Counted from the stretch's first letter, positions 36,280-45,873 are shown. The stretch is 64,000 nt of DNA from Lentzea nigeriaca (GCF_016907955.1 NZ_JAFBCX010000001.1:1302001-1366000); one strand, 5' to 3'. Notes: a model not told the origin generated them from the letters alone. Program-made: numbers and translations.

Positions 36280-37479
36280 TCAGCCGAGTTTCGTGAGGTC
36301 GATCGCGGGCGGAGCGGGCACCGGCAGCAACACCCACAGCAGCGCCAGCCCGGCCATCACGAGGACGAACACGACCACTCCGGTCCGGCCGTGGGCCCAG
36401 GTGGCGCGAAAGCGGACGGGGTCCTCGACCAGGTACTTCGACGCCGCCGCCAGCACGATCGACGCGGTGAACGCCCCACTGGTGCGCACCCAGCCCTGTG
36501 CAGCGCCCAGCAGCACGAAGACCGGCCAGTGCCAGAGGTAGAGGCTGTAGGAGATCTCTCCGAACCATCGCAGTGGCCGACACGCCAACCCGTGCGCGAG
36601 AAAAGTCGCCGGTGCGTGCGCGGTCAGTCCGATCAGCAGCGCCGCGCACAACGAGTGCGCGAAGAGGCCGCCGGTGAACAGCCACACCGAGTCGACGCCG
36701 TCCGCGAGCGCCCAGGTGACGGCCAGACAGGCCGCGATCAGCGCCACCACCGCGCCGATCGACCGACCGACCGCGCGGAGCAACGCCTCCCGCACCGGCC
36801 GGGTGGCCACCAAAGCGCCCAACAGCAACGAGAACGCCCTCGTGTCGGTGCCGGTGTAGACGCGTGTCGGGTCTGCCGGGTCGACCAGCAACACCATCAG
36901 CACCAGCGAGGCGACCGCTACACCTGAGGCCACCACGGCGACCCGGCGCTCGAACCGCCCGCCGCGACCGGCCAGAACCAGCACGAGCACCGGCCACAGC
37001 AGGTAGAACTGCTCCTCGACCGCGATGCTCCACAAGTGCTCGAACACCCGCCCTCCGCCGAAGCGGTCCCAGTAGCTCGCGGACTCGGCGAGCAGGTGCC
37101 AGTTGACGAGGTTGGCCTGCACCCACGGTCCATCGGACAGCGTGGTGCGCACCAGGTCGTCCGGTGCGATCGTCCAGACCACGAGGGCCACCGTGACGAG
37201 CACGGTGACGAGCGCGGGCAGCAACCTGCGGATCCGCCTGCCCCAGAACGAGACGAGCGACAGCGTGCCGGTTCGTTCCACCTCCCGCAGCAACAAGGCG
37301 GTGATCAGATAGCCGGACAGGGTGAAGAAGAGGTCGACGCCGAGGAAGCCGCCGGGCAGGAGGCCCGCGTGGAACAACAGGACACCCAGCACCGCGACAC
37401 CGCGCATGCCGTCCAATGCGGGCACATGGGCTCGGCGGGCAACACCGGCGGCACGCGGGCTGGACTGGAGTTCGGCCAT
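36280..37479 (-). CDS. Acyltransferase 3 family (OafA-like) membrane protein
   Basis: A 399-residue membrane acyltransferase with about ten helices. Family signs: VPALDGMRGVAVLGVLLFHAG at the N-terminus (with the active-site His), GVDLFFTLSGYLITALLL, the RRIRRLLPAL segment, and SIAVEEQFYLLWPVL. It transfers acetyl or other acyl groups to cell-surface sugars or lipids. No C-terminal SGNH domain is fused. ATG 37479 is preferred because the 21 residues before it look non-coding. Divergent from the AfsR-like gene. Confidence 0.88.
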   Translation of the reverse strand: MAELQSSPRAAGVARRAHVPALDGMRGVAVLGVLLFHAGLLPGGFLGVDLFFTLSGYLITALLLREVERTGTLSLVSFWGRRIRRLLPALVTVLVTVALVVWTIAPDDLVRTTLSDGPWVQANLVNWHLLAESASYWDRFGGGRVFEHLWSIAVEEQFYLLWPVLVLVLAGRGGRFERRVAVVASGVAVASLVLMVLLVDPADPTRVYTGTDTRAFSLLLGALVATRPVREALLRAVGRSIGAVVALIAACLAVTWALADGVDSVWLFTGGLFAHSLCAALLIGLTAHAPATFLAHGLACRPLRWFGEISYSLYLWHWPVFVLLGAAQGWVRTSGAFTASIVLAAASKYLVEDPVRFRATWAHGRTGVVVFVLVMAGLALLWVLLPVPAPPAIDLTKLG

Positions 37480-37844
37480 GACGACAACTGTGCGGAGCCG
37501 AAGTCGGCGCCTCGTCCCAGGGACGTCGCAGTTCTGCCGCAATGAAGTTCGCCCGGCACGTTGCGCTCCTGACAGAGGGACGTCGTTGTTTCCGGGTGCG
37601 CCGACGTACCGGCCGCGAGCGATCGGCCGGGTGCGGTCGGGGGAGTCTCGGCGCGCCTGTCGGAGGTAGGTGTTGTGAGGCAGGAGGCCTAGCGCCCGCC
37701 CGCAAAAACGTAAGATGTATACGTACGCGTCAGCGGTTGGCCTGTCGGTAACGACAACGGGTTTCGCGACCGCGACCCGGCGGCCGAGCGGTTCGTCCGG
37801 TTCGGTGCTGCCGCAGGGGAATTCGGCCAGCTAACGTACGGAGC
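37480..37844. other. Divergent intergenic region, acyltransferase / AfsR-like gene
   Basis: 365 bases without a gene. It holds an inverted repeat TGTCG-GTAA-CGACA at 37743-37756 and AT-rich sequence around 37705-37735, likely promoter material for one or both genes. No firm -35/-10 call. Confidence 0.35.
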
Positions 37845-40641
37845 GTGGGGGGACCACGCGGTGAGGTCCGGATCCTGGGGCCGGTGGAGGTGTGCGGCCC
37901 GTTCGGACGGGCCGAGCTGATCGGCGCCCGGCAACGCAGCGTCGTGGCGGTGCTCGCGCTCCGGGTGGGCACGCCGGTTCCGGTCGACCGCCTCGTGGAC
38001 GTGCTGTGGGGCGACGAACCGCCCCGAACGGCCGTGCGGTCCTTGCACAGCTATGTCGCACGTGTGCGGCAGGCGCTCGCCGACTGCGGCATGCCTGGTG
38101 CGCTCATGACCAAACCCGGCGGCTACCAGCTGGACGCGGTGGTCGACGCCGAGCGGTTCGCCCGGACCAAGGACCTCAGCCTGTGGCGGGGTGAGCCGCT
38201 GGCAGGCACCGTGCTGTTCGGGTGGGGACGCGCGGAGATCGATCGGTTGCGGGAACAGCGGATCGCCGCGCTGGAGGGGCACTGGGCGGTGCGGCTCGAC
38301 CGCCAGGACGCGGTCGGTGAGCTGGAGCGGCTGGTGGCGAGTCACCCGACCAGGGAACGGCTCGTCGGCCTGCTGATGCGCGCGTTGCACCTCGACGGAC
38401 GGCACGCCGATGCGCTGGAAGCCTTCCGCCGCCTGAGATCCCGGCTCGCCGACGAGCTCGGCGCCGACCCCGGCCCGGAGGTCAGCGCCCTGCACACCGC
38501 CATCCTCCGCCGTGATCCCGCGTTGCACAGCGCGAGACCCGGCCTGAGACCGGCCCAGCTGCCCGCCCGTGCCGGTCATTTCACCGGCCGTACCGCGGAG
38601 TTCGCCGCACTGGCAGGCCTGCCGTCGATCGTCGTGGTGTCCGGGGTCGCCGGGGTCGGCAAGACCACGTTCGCGGTCGAGTGGGCGCATCGCGTCGCCG
38701 ACAGGTTCCCAGACGGTCAGATCTTCCTGGACCTGCAACGGCTCACCCCGGCCCAGGCACTGGTCGAGGTGCTGCACGGCCTTGGCGTGCCGGCCGATCG
38801 GATACCCGCCGATCCGGCCGCGCTGTACCGGACTTTGTTGCACGGCAAGCGTGTTCTCATCGTGCTGGACGACGTCCGGCGCACGCGGGACGTGCTGCCG
38901 CTCGTGCCCGGCGACCAGGGCAACCTGCTGCTGATCACGAGCCGCGACACGTTGTCCGCACTCGGTACGCATCACGCCGTGCACACCGTGCACCTCGACC
39001 TGCTGAGCGAAACGGAAGCGCACGACCTGCTGGCGGACATCCTCGGCGCGCCAAGAGTGCGTGCGGAGTCGGGCGCGATCTCGGCCTTGGTAGTCCACTG
39101 TGGACGGCTGCCGCTGGCGTTGCGCATCGCGGCCGCGCGACTCGCGATGCGACCGGGCAGGCGGGTCGCCGACCTCGTGCGTGCACTGACCCGCAACGAC
39201 CCGTTGGACGTACTGGCGGTGGACGGGGACGACCGCACGGTCCGGACCGTGTTCGCCAGCGCGCACCGCACGCTGAGCGCACCGGCGGCACGGCTGTTCC
39301 GCGTGCTCGGCGAGCACCCCGGCGCGAGCTTTCCCGCCGATCTCGCCGACGCGCTGGGGCCGGGTCTCGACGAGCTCGTCGCCACGCACCTCGTCAGCGA
39401 GGCGGGCACCGGCCGGTACGCGCTGCACGACCTGATCCGGTTGTTCGCGAGGCAGAGCGGCGACATCGGCGACGGGGTGGAGCGCCTGCTCGACCGGTAC
39501 CTCACGATCGCCCACGCGGCCAACAACGTGCTCAACCCGCGCCACGACCTGGTGACGCGCCCGTTCAGCGACGATCTGCCGTTCGCGGCGAACCGTGTCG
39601 AGGTGCTGGCCTACCTGGACGCCGAACGCGACAACCTGCTGCACGTGATCAGGCTGGCGGCGAGATCCGGGCTGCGGCGCGAGACCTGGCAGCTGGCCTA
39701 CCTGCTGACGAGCTACTTCGAGGCACGCGGGTAACTGGGCGGCCCGCGTCGAGCAGTGTGAGCACGCCGTCGAGGCAGCCCGCGCGCTCGGCGACCAGCG
39801 CGCGGAGGCCGAGATGCTGCGCGGGCTCGGCATCGCGTTGCAGATGACCTCACGCATCGACGAAGCCATGGTGGTGCAACGAAGAGCGCTCGCCCTCGTG
39901 CGCGAGGCCGGCGACCTGCGCGGGGAAGCCAGGCTGCACAACAACATCGGCAACGCGCACTCCGAGCTGCGCGAGTTCGGGCTGGCGCTGGAGTCCTACC
40001 AGGCGGCGATGATCGTGCACCGGTCCGCTGCCGACGAGGTGGGCGTGGCGCTGGCGCAGCGCAACCTCGGCTACACCTACGTCCGGATGGGCCGGGGAGA
40101 ACTCGCGATCCCACCGCTGTGCGCGGCGCTGGAGACGTTCCGCGCCAAGGGAAACCCGCGGCTGGAGGCGGCGACGCTGATGTCGCTGGGCAACGCGTTC
40201 CACCAGCTCGCCGACTACACGCAGGCGCTGCGTCATTTCGGCGACGCGCTGCGGATCAGCCGGGAGGTCGCCGACCACCGCTTCGAGGCGGACGCGTTGG
40301 CCCACCTCGGTGTCACGCAGCTGGCGGTCGGAGATCCGGCGGTGGCCAGGGAACATCTGACCGGAGCACTCGCGGTGTGCCGTGCGCTGGGCGACCGGCA
40401 CCGCGAGGCGGCGGCACTGCACCACCTGAGCGAGACCGAACTCGCCGGTGGTGACCTCACCGCCGCCCGCGACCACATCACGGCCGCTCTCACGGCCCGC
40501 GCCCAGGCGCCGGACGCGTTCGAGGAGGCTTCGGTCCACCGCACCTTCGCCGACCTGGAGGGCCGGTGCGGGCGATGGACCGAGGCCGCGCGGCACTGGG
40601 CTCAGGCCCTCGCGCTGTTCACCTCCTGCCGCCGATCGTGA
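37845..40641 (+). pseudogene. AfsR/SARP-type regulator disrupted by a frameshift near 39731
   Basis: Frame 1 (37845-39734, 629 residues) has a winged-helix DNA-binding domain (VRILGPVEV, QRSVVAVLALRVG, RSLHSYVARVRQAL), a BTAD bacterial activator domain (about 90-225) and an NB-ARC ATPase (GVAGVGKTTFAVEWAH, VLIVLDDVRR). It ends TSYFEARG-stop at CGC GGG TAA. Shifting one base restores NWAARVEQCEHAVEAARALGD and a full TPR region (to 40641, SYQAAMIVHRSAADE, LGYTYVRMGRGE), exactly what follows in intact AfsR relatives. An extra G in CGCGGGTAAC explains it. It could be a sequencing error, a true mutation or, less likely, recoding. The intact protein would be about 932 residues. Confidence 0.8.
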
Positions 40642-41035
40642 ACACCGCCACCGGCTTGCCGATCTTGCCCGGCTGCACCGAGGTGATCTGCAACGTGAAC
40701 TGCTTCTGCTCCTTGCCAACCCGCAGCACGGTGTACGGCACGAAGGCCTGAGGTTCGCCGGCCTTGATCGTGACCATGCCGCCGGGCTCGGCCAGGTAGT
40801 CCACACCCTGCTTCGCGGTGCCGTCGACGAATTCGTAGGACACGACGACGTTCTGCTTCGCCGGGCCGTTGTGCAACTTCAGCGTCGCGGCGTACGTGCC
40901 GATCCTCTCGTGCACCGGCCCGTCGAGCGCGTCCACGACGATGCAGTCCGGCAAGTTCGGCGCGTCGCAGTCCGGTGCTCCATGTGCGGGCACGATTCCC
41001 AGCAACAGCAGTAACAACACCATGAGCGTCTTCAT
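40619..41035 (-). CDS. Small secreted Calx-beta-like protein
   Basis: A 138-residue exported protein. Signal peptide MKTLMVLLLLLLGIVPAHGA, then a single beta-sandwich with the Calx-beta pattern: VVVSYEFVDGTAKQGVDYLAEPG (the GTA..G.DY signature), TIKAGEPQAFVPYTVL and FTLQITSVQPGKIGKPVAVFTI. Calx-beta domains often bind calcium or mediate adhesion; here one domain stands alone. ATG 41035 has GAGGGGG upstream; an in-frame TTG two codons earlier is rejected. Its 3' end overlaps the AfsR-like gene by 23 bases tail to tail. Confidence 0.75.
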   Translation of the reverse strand: MKTLMVLLLLLLGIVPAHGAPDCDAPNLPDCIVVDALDGPVHERIGTYAATLKLHNGPAKQNVVVSYEFVDGTAKQGVDYLAEPGGMVTIKAGEPQAFVPYTVLRVGKEQKQFTLQITSVQPGKIGKPVAVFTIGGRR

Positions 41036-41047
41036 CGGCAACCCCCT

Positions 41048-41086
41048 CGGTGGGTCCGTCTCCGCTCAACGGAGACGGACCCACCG
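41048..41086 (-). terminator. Very strong hairpin terminator
   Basis: A perfect 17-bp stem (41048-41064 with 41070-41086) around loop CTCAA. It lies 12 bases after the stop of the minus-strand secreted-protein gene and just before the ribosome site of the Calx-beta gene, so it separates the two transcripts or attenuates read-through. Confidence 0.8.
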
Positions 41087-41098
41087 GGGCTGATACAC

Positions 41099-42052
41099 CT
41101 ACTTCTCGTCCTTCTGGTTGATGAGGTACTGCGCTCCGCCGAGGTCCAGGCCCTGTGCGTCGACCTGGTGCACGAGCAGCTCGGCAGGACCCGCCTCCAC
41201 GTCGGTGGCGAACGTCAGCCCGATCTCGGCACGCTCCTTGGGCTTGAGTGCCAGCCCGTCGATGCGGGCGAGCTTCGGGTCGGTGATCAGAACCTCGGTC
41301 TCACCCACCGGCTTGACCCCGGCGCCCGGTTGCCCGGCCTCCTTCCATCGCCGCGCGAGATCCGGCCCGAGGTCGACGGTCACCGTGCCCTCGAACTTCC
41401 GCTCGCGCTGCTCCAGGATCAGGCTCTGCCTGCCTTCGAAGGGATTCGGGTTGCCGATCGTGTACGGCACGCGGATCGGCTTGTGCGGGAACACCCACAC
41501 GGAGTCGACGTTGTGCCATGCGATGTTGTTGTTGTTCCGCGCGTTGTCCTGTGTGTTCGAAACCTCGGCGGATGTCATGGGATCATTGGGCGACACCCAT
41601 CTGCTCAGCAGGCAGAAGTGTCCGGGACCGGGCACGTTCCAGTCAGGCCAGGTGATCATGACCGTGGTACCGCTGACCGGCACGCTCGCGCTCACGCTGT
41701 CGATGTACGTCCAGTCCCCTGACCAGGACGTGCCACCGCCGATGTTGCTGCGGTACAGGTACAGGCGCCCGTCCACCTTGCCCAGGGCGTTGGCCTTGCG
41801 ACGCAGGTTGACGAACACGTAGTTGTCGAGGCCGACTCTGGGGTTCTGAGAGACGGCGCAGGGCACCGGTGTCCAACACACCGTGATGTCCGGGCTGTGG
41901 TAGATGTCGCCGGTGCTCGGCTCGCTGCCCGCGTCTGGGTAGTCGTCGCGCGTGTAGACGTCGCGGTAGTTCGGCGTGGCGCTCGCGGTCGGCACGACGA
42001 GCGTCCCGACCGCGAGCAGTCCGATCAGTGCCTTGACCAGCTTGGATTTCAC
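41099..42052 (-). CDS. Secreted protein of unknown function
   Basis: A 317-residue exported protein: VKSKLVKALIGLLAVGTLVV, cleavage after TASA. The mature protein is beta-rich with segments DNYVFVNLRRKANALGKVDG, WSGDWTYIDSVSASVPVSGT and GHFCLLSRWVSPNDPMTSAE, and a C-terminal Ig-like half (RKFEGTVTVDLGP, AEIGLTFATDVEAGPAELLV). It has a few Cys and no membrane anchor, so it is probably released. GTG 42052 has GGAGGA four bases upstream. The family resembles uncharacterised proteins of soil bacteria; I cannot name it. Confidence 0.7.
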   Translation of the reverse strand: MKSKLVKALIGLLAVGTLVVPTASATPNYRDVYTRDDYPDAGSEPSTGDIYHSPDITVCWTPVPCAVSQNPRVGLDNYVFVNLRRKANALGKVDGRLYLYRSNIGGGTSWSGDWTYIDSVSASVPVSGTTVMITWPDWNVPGPGHFCLLSRWVSPNDPMTSAEVSNTQDNARNNNNIAWHNVDSVWVFPHKPIRVPYTIGNPNPFEGRQSLILEQRERKFEGTVTVDLGPDLARRWKEAGQPGAGVKPVGETEVLITDPKLARIDGLALKPKERAEIGLTFATDVEAGPAELLVHQVDAQGLDLGGAQYLINQKDEK

Positions 42053-42134
42053 GATGTCCTCCTCGGTTGCGATCTGCTCACCGAAGAGGTACCTGCGTGT
42101 TGTTGTAGCGCGGTTGTTCTGCTGTTGTCGGGAA

Positions 42135-42395
42135 CTACTGTCGCCCGCCGCGCACCACATAGGCGGTGACGCCGCTCAGGAACAACACGCCTGCCGTCCA
42201 CATCGCCGCCGCGTCGTCAGGAGGCCGCGTGGGCCACGTGACCATCCGCGCGGTCATCGACTCGCCGGGCCGCAGCATCGCGCTGACGGCCCACCACATC
42301 AGCGGTGCCACGGGCGCGAACCTCGCTGGATCCCACCGATTCACGCTCGCCTCGGCAACTCCGAGAACCCGTTCGTGCAGCGAAGATACGTTCAT
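42135..42395 (-). CDS. Small membrane protein, hypothetical
   Basis: An 86-residue ORF with good third-position GC and a C-terminal membrane helix (MWTAGVLFLSGVTAYVVRGG). The soluble part is LHERVLGVAEASVNRWDPARF and a MWWAVSAMLRPGESM stretch. ATG 42395 has only a weak ribosome site. Only nine bases separate it from the divergent ORF at 42405, so at least one of the two starts must be wrong or leaderless. Confidence 0.45.
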   Translation of the reverse strand: MNVSSLHERVLGVAEASVNRWDPARFAPVAPLMWWAVSAMLRPGESMTARMVTWPTRPPDDAAAMWTAGVLFLSGVTAYVVRGGRQ

Positions 42396-42404
42396 CAAGC
42401 TCAA

Positions 42405-42620
42405 GTGACCATCGGAGAGGATGCCGTGGAAGCCTTTGAGTCGTTCGTCGCCTTGACGATGGAGGCGGACACCGACGACGGCCGTCTCGTGGTGTCGGAG
42501 GCGATCAAGTTCCCCGGTTGTCCGCCAGACTGCCAAGCCTCGCACGTCGAGTTCCAGACTCACGGTTTCGAGGTCGACCTGGTCGGAGCCCCCAGGACAC
42601 GCTGGTTCTTGCCACGGTGA
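42405..42620 (+). CDS. Small hypothetical protein
   Basis: A 71-residue reading with GC-rich third positions and natural composition (VEAFESFVALTMEADTDDG, AIKFPGCPPDC, a CxxxC pair, FQTHGFEVDLVGAP). The GTG start is weak and the frame is open further upstream, so the start may be elsewhere. No family is recognised. Confidence 0.4.
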   Translation: MTIGEDAVEAFESFVALTMEADTDDGRLVVSEAIKFPGCPPDCQASHVEFQTHGFEVDLVGAPRTRWFLPR

Positions 42621-42698
42621 AGTCGTTTTCGGTTCACGCGGTGTTGTAGCCGATCATGTGATGCAACTCCGTGGTCGTGATGGCGCCGCCCTGACGCG

Positions 42699-43310
42699 TC
42701 AGCGCTCGTGCAGCGCGGGGCCGACCCACCGGCGGACCAGGGCCCGCATCTGGTCGTCGGTGACCGCAGGCGTCGAGGGGTGTTGCAGGAACGACAGGAA
42801 GAGCCGCATCAGGACCTCGGCGAGCCCTGCGAAGTCGTCGTCGGTGGTCACGCCCGCGGCGGCCCAGTCGACCGGCACGTTGCGCAGGATCCGCGCGCCG
42901 AGGGTGAACCACTGGACGGACGCGACCGCGTCGGTGAAGAAGTCACCTTCACCGGCCTGCAGGAGCAGGCCGAGGTAGGGCTCGCGAGGCACGGCCCGGA
43001 CGCCGAACACGACGGACTCCACGGCGACCTCGGCGGGGCTGCGGAACGACGTCAGGTGCCGCTCCATCCGCCCGGCGAACTCCTCGGCACCGGCGATGGC
43101 GACCGCGCTGAGGACGTCGGTCAGGCGCGGGAAATAGCGGTAGACGGTCTGCCGGGTGACGCCTGCCTCCGCGGCGACGTCGGAGAGGCTGGTCCTGGCG
43201 AGCCCGGCGCGGTCGATGCACGCCGTCGCCGCCTCGACGATCCGGCGCCGTGCCTCCTGCTCGGTGCCGGGCGGGTTGCCCTGCCATCCGTGGTGCCCCA
43301 TTCGCACCAT
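42699..43310 (-). CDS. TetR-family regulator
   Basis: A 203-residue TetR protein: RRRIVEAATACIDRAGLARTSLSDVAAEAGVTRQTVYRYFPRLTDVL is a textbook TetR HTH. The C-terminal domain is all-helical (VESVVFGVRAVPREPYLGLLLQ, VLMRLFLSFLQHPSTP). It follows the membrane-protein gene by 19 bases in the same direction, so it lies in the operon of the FAD oxidoreductase. The inverted repeat at 45845-45873 before that operon is its likely operator. ATG 43301 is an alternative start. Confidence 0.88.
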   Translation of the reverse strand: MVRMGHHGWQGNPPGTEQEARRRIVEAATACIDRAGLARTSLSDVAAEAGVTRQTVYRYFPRLTDVLSAVAIAGAEEFAGRMERHLTSFRSPAEVAVESVVFGVRAVPREPYLGLLLQAGEGDFFTDAVASVQWFTLGARILRNVPVDWAAAGVTTDDDFAGLAEVLMRLFLSFLQHPSTPAVTDDQMRALVRRWVGPALHER

Positions 43311-43329
43311 CTTTCCCGAGGAAGATCCC

Positions 43330-44394
43330 TCAGGCAGCGGCAGGTGCCTCGCGGCGCACCCGGTGGAGCGTCGCCAGCACCAGACCGGCTCCTGCGAAGC
43401 AGGCGAGCGCGTACAGGCCGCTTCCTACCGGGGTGCCGTCTGCGGTGATGCCGTTCTCGGCGGAGAGGTACGACGGCAGGGCGGTGATCCAGAACGCCGC
43501 CATCACCACCAGGTAGCACGCCGGGTAGATCCGGGTGAACACCGGCAACGGCTCGTCCAGGGGCTGCCGGGAGGACACGATGATCCACGCGCCCGCCAGC
43601 CATACCAGGACCAGTTCGGCACCGAGAACCCAGGCCTGCGCGGTGGTGTTCGTGCCGGCGAGGCTCGAAGGGACGCCGGCGATCACCATCGCCAGGGGGG
43701 TGAGCGCGCCGGCGACCACGGCACGGACCGGCCACCGCCCGTTGCCCGCCAGACGCACGGCGAGGTAGGTCATGGCGCCCAACGACACCGAGGCGAACAG
43801 CAGCGCGCTCTGCAACGGCACCGATGCCATCGCGGGTTGGTTCACGACGTGGTTGCCCGGGTTCCACGCCCACCACCGCAGCTGCGGTCCGAGGTGGTCG
43901 AAGACCTCGTAGAACACCTGGCAGACGAAGGCGACGGCCACCGCACCGGCCAGTGGACCACGGCGGCGGAAGATCCCGAGCGACCGCACCACCTCGTACG
44001 CGAGCTGGCTGATCATCGGGTAGAACGCCACGATGTACAGCGGCAGGCGGTCCCACATGAACTGCACGGTGAACTGGTTGTGGGCGAAGATGAAGCCGTA
44101 GATCTCGTCCAGGCCGAACCACTCCGGGAAGTACAGCGGGGGTTCGATCACGAACAGGTAGACCAGCGACGCCCACCACAGCACCAGGTTCGCCGAGTCG
44201 CCCGCGCGATGGCGGCGAACGGCGTGCAGCAGAGCGAAAACCGCGCCGCCGATGACGAGAATCTCGAGCAACGGCATCGTCGGGTGGGCGAGGTCCCAGG
44301 GAGGCCGGACCGAGACGACGGGGGAGACGTCGTGACAGTCGAAGCCGAGGCCGCGGGTGACGGCTTCGGCGTCCAGCCCGCAGGCGGTGGTCAT
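43330..44394 (-). CDS. Polytopic membrane protein (AveC-like spirocyclase family possible)
   Basis: A 354-residue integral membrane protein with about eight helices. Distinct segments: MPLLEILVIGGAVFALLHAVRR, SLVYLFVIEPPLYFPEWFGL, FAHNQFTVQFMWDRLPLYIVAFYP and VFYEVFDHLGPQLRWWAWNPG. These remind me of actinobacterial proteins annotated as spirocyclase AveC-like, but this recall is not verified and no reaction is assigned. ATG 44394 overlaps the stop of the FAD oxidoreductase gene (ATGA), so the two are translated together and may act on one lipophilic substrate. Confidence 0.65.
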   Translation of the reverse strand: MTTACGLDAEAVTRGLGFDCHDVSPVVSVRPPWDLAHPTMPLLEILVIGGAVFALLHAVRRHRAGDSANLVLWWASLVYLFVIEPPLYFPEWFGLDEIYGFIFAHNQFTVQFMWDRLPLYIVAFYPMISQLAYEVVRSLGIFRRRGPLAGAVAVAFVCQVFYEVFDHLGPQLRWWAWNPGNHVVNQPAMASVPLQSALLFASVSLGAMTYLAVRLAGNGRWPVRAVVAGALTPLAMVIAGVPSSLAGTNTTAQAWVLGAELVLVWLAGAWIIVSSRQPLDEPLPVFTRIYPACYLVVMAAFWITALPSYLSAENGITADGTPVGSGLYALACFAGAGLVLATLHRVRREAPAAA

Positions 44395-45827
44395 CGTGCC
44401 ACCGCCGAGTAGTCCGTGACCGGTGGTTCGGCCAGGGGGTCGAACCCGAACGGAACCCGGTGCCGCCCCAGCGCGGTGCGGCAGCGGTAACGCAGAAGCC
44501 CCGCGAGCACACGGGGGTTGGTCATCATGTCTCCCAGCGACTCGTCGAGGTTGAACACCTTGGCGAAGTGCTCGTCGACCACCGGGTACTCCCGTGCCGC
44601 ACCGACGATGAAGCTGAACGCCGGCCCGGACACCGCCGCGACGAGACGGCGCTTCCACTCGCTGACCTTCTCGGTGCCTTCCGCACACGCGTAACCCCGG
44701 TCCCTGGCGAGCGCGAGGCGCCATGGCACGTTCAGCAACTTCCGTTGTGCGACCAGGAATCGCGCGGCGAACGGCCCGTCGACCCGCTCGGCGCGGGAGA
44801 GGTGCTCGCGCAGCAGCACCGCGGAACTCGCCGCGGAACTGATGCCCTGTCCGTAGAACGGGTTGAACGCGCAGATCGAGTCACCGACGAACGCCAGCCG
44901 CCGCGGCGGTGTCGCCCACCGGTCGTAGCGCCGCCATTTGTTGCCGGTCGACCGCGTCAGGTGCACCTCGGAAAGAGCTTCGCACCGGTCCATCGCGTCC
45001 GCGAACAACGGCGTCCGCACCCGTCGGGCCGAGTCGGCGAACTCCTCGGTGGTGCGGGGCATCTCATGTCCCCACGAACCCATGCAGGCGATGGCGCGGT
45101 TGCCTTCGATCGGGAAGAAGTTGACCAGGAACTCGTGCTCGGCGGGGTGCTCGCCCCTGTGCTGCGTCGGCATGATCACCAGGTGCCGCCACCACCACGA
45201 CGGCGGCGGCTGGGCGGGAAGCTCGTACCAGCGCGAGGTGTAGGTGACCTTGGCGTCGAGCGTCCGCACCTCCGGTTCCGGCCAGCCCGCCGCCACCAGC
45301 CAGGTCCCGACCGGGGAGCCCCGTCCCATCGCGTCGACGACGAGGTCGCCCTCGACGTGCTCGTCAGGGGTGAAGACTCCGGTGATCTCTCCGTCGCGGG
45401 TGCTCAGCCCGCTCACCGACACGCCTTCGCGGATGACCACGTTGGCGAGCTTGCGCACCTGGTCGCGCAGCACCCGTTCGATGAGGATGCGCGAGCTGTA
45501 GATCATCGTCATGGTGCCGCGCTTGCGTGCCGACCAGCCCTCCTCGTCGAGGTAGGCGGCGTCCATGGACGGCATCAGGTGCAGCCCGCCCGCCGCGATG
45601 AGCTCGTCCTCGAAACCGGGGAACAGCTTCTCGATGGCGCGGCGGCCCGAGTTCAGCAGGAAGTGCGGATGCTTGCTCTGCGGCACGCCGCGGCGGTGCT
45701 CGGCGTCGGCCGGCAGGACGTCGCGTTCGAGCACCAGCACGTGGTCGAAGTGCGCGGAGAGCGCTCCCGCGGCGCACAGGCCCGCCGCGCTGCCACCGAG
45801 GACGACGGCGGTGGTGCCGAGGCGCAT
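44391..45827 (-). CDS. FAD-dependent oxidoreductase / epoxidase-like flavoprotein
   Basis: A 478-residue flavoprotein of the geranylgeranyl-reductase / squalene-epoxidase type. FAD motifs: AVVLGGSAAGLCAAGALSAHF at the N-terminus, VVDAMGRGSPVGTWL, and FVGDSICAFNPFYGQGISSAA at about 300. PQSKHPHFLLNSGRRAIEKLFPGF is typical of this hydroxylase subgroup. ATG 45827 is chosen; the upstream ribosome site is weak and the transcript may have a very short leader. First gene of an operon with the membrane protein and TetR gene. Substrate is probably hydrophobic, by family. Confidence 0.82.
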   Translation of the reverse strand: MRLGTTAVVLGGSAAGLCAAGALSAHFDHVLVLERDVLPADAEHRRGVPQSKHPHFLLNSGRRAIEKLFPGFEDELIAAGGLHLMPSMDAAYLDEEGWSARKRGTMTMIYSSRILIERVLRDQVRKLANVVIREGVSVSGLSTRDGEITGVFTPDEHVEGDLVVDAMGRGSPVGTWLVAAGWPEPEVRTLDAKVTYTSRWYELPAQPPPSWWWRHLVIMPTQHRGEHPAEHEFLVNFFPIEGNRAIACMGSWGHEMPRTTEEFADSARRVRTPLFADAMDRCEALSEVHLTRSTGNKWRRYDRWATPPRRLAFVGDSICAFNPFYGQGISSAASSAVLLREHLSRAERVDGPFAARFLVAQRKLLNVPWRLALARDRGYACAEGTEKVSEWKRRLVAAVSGPAFSFIVGAAREYPVVDEHFAKVFNLDESLGDMMTNPRVLAGLLRYRCRTALGRHRVPFGFDPLAEPPVTDYSAVAR

Positions 45828-45844
45828 GCCGACCAACCCCCTCA

Positions 45845-45873
45845 ATCATACAAAGTGGCTTCGAATGTATGAT
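45845..45873. promoter_or_regulatory. Inverted repeat, likely TetR operator of the FAD-oxidoreductase operon
   Basis: ATCATACA, 13 bases, TGTATGAT: perfect 8-bp arms 17 bases before the operon ATG. On the minus strand the proximal arm contains TATGAT, a good -10, so binding would block the promoter. The operon encodes its own TetR protein. Confidence 0.65.

Noticed and set aside
39700..39760. Programmed ribosomal frameshift in the AfsR-like gene
   Set aside because: No slippery heptamer or downstream structure evident; a simple extra G explains the break better.
37689..39953. Long open frame (754 codons) opposite the AfsR-like gene
   Set aside because: Antisense shadow; the sense frame has DNA-binding, BTAD and NB-ARC motifs.
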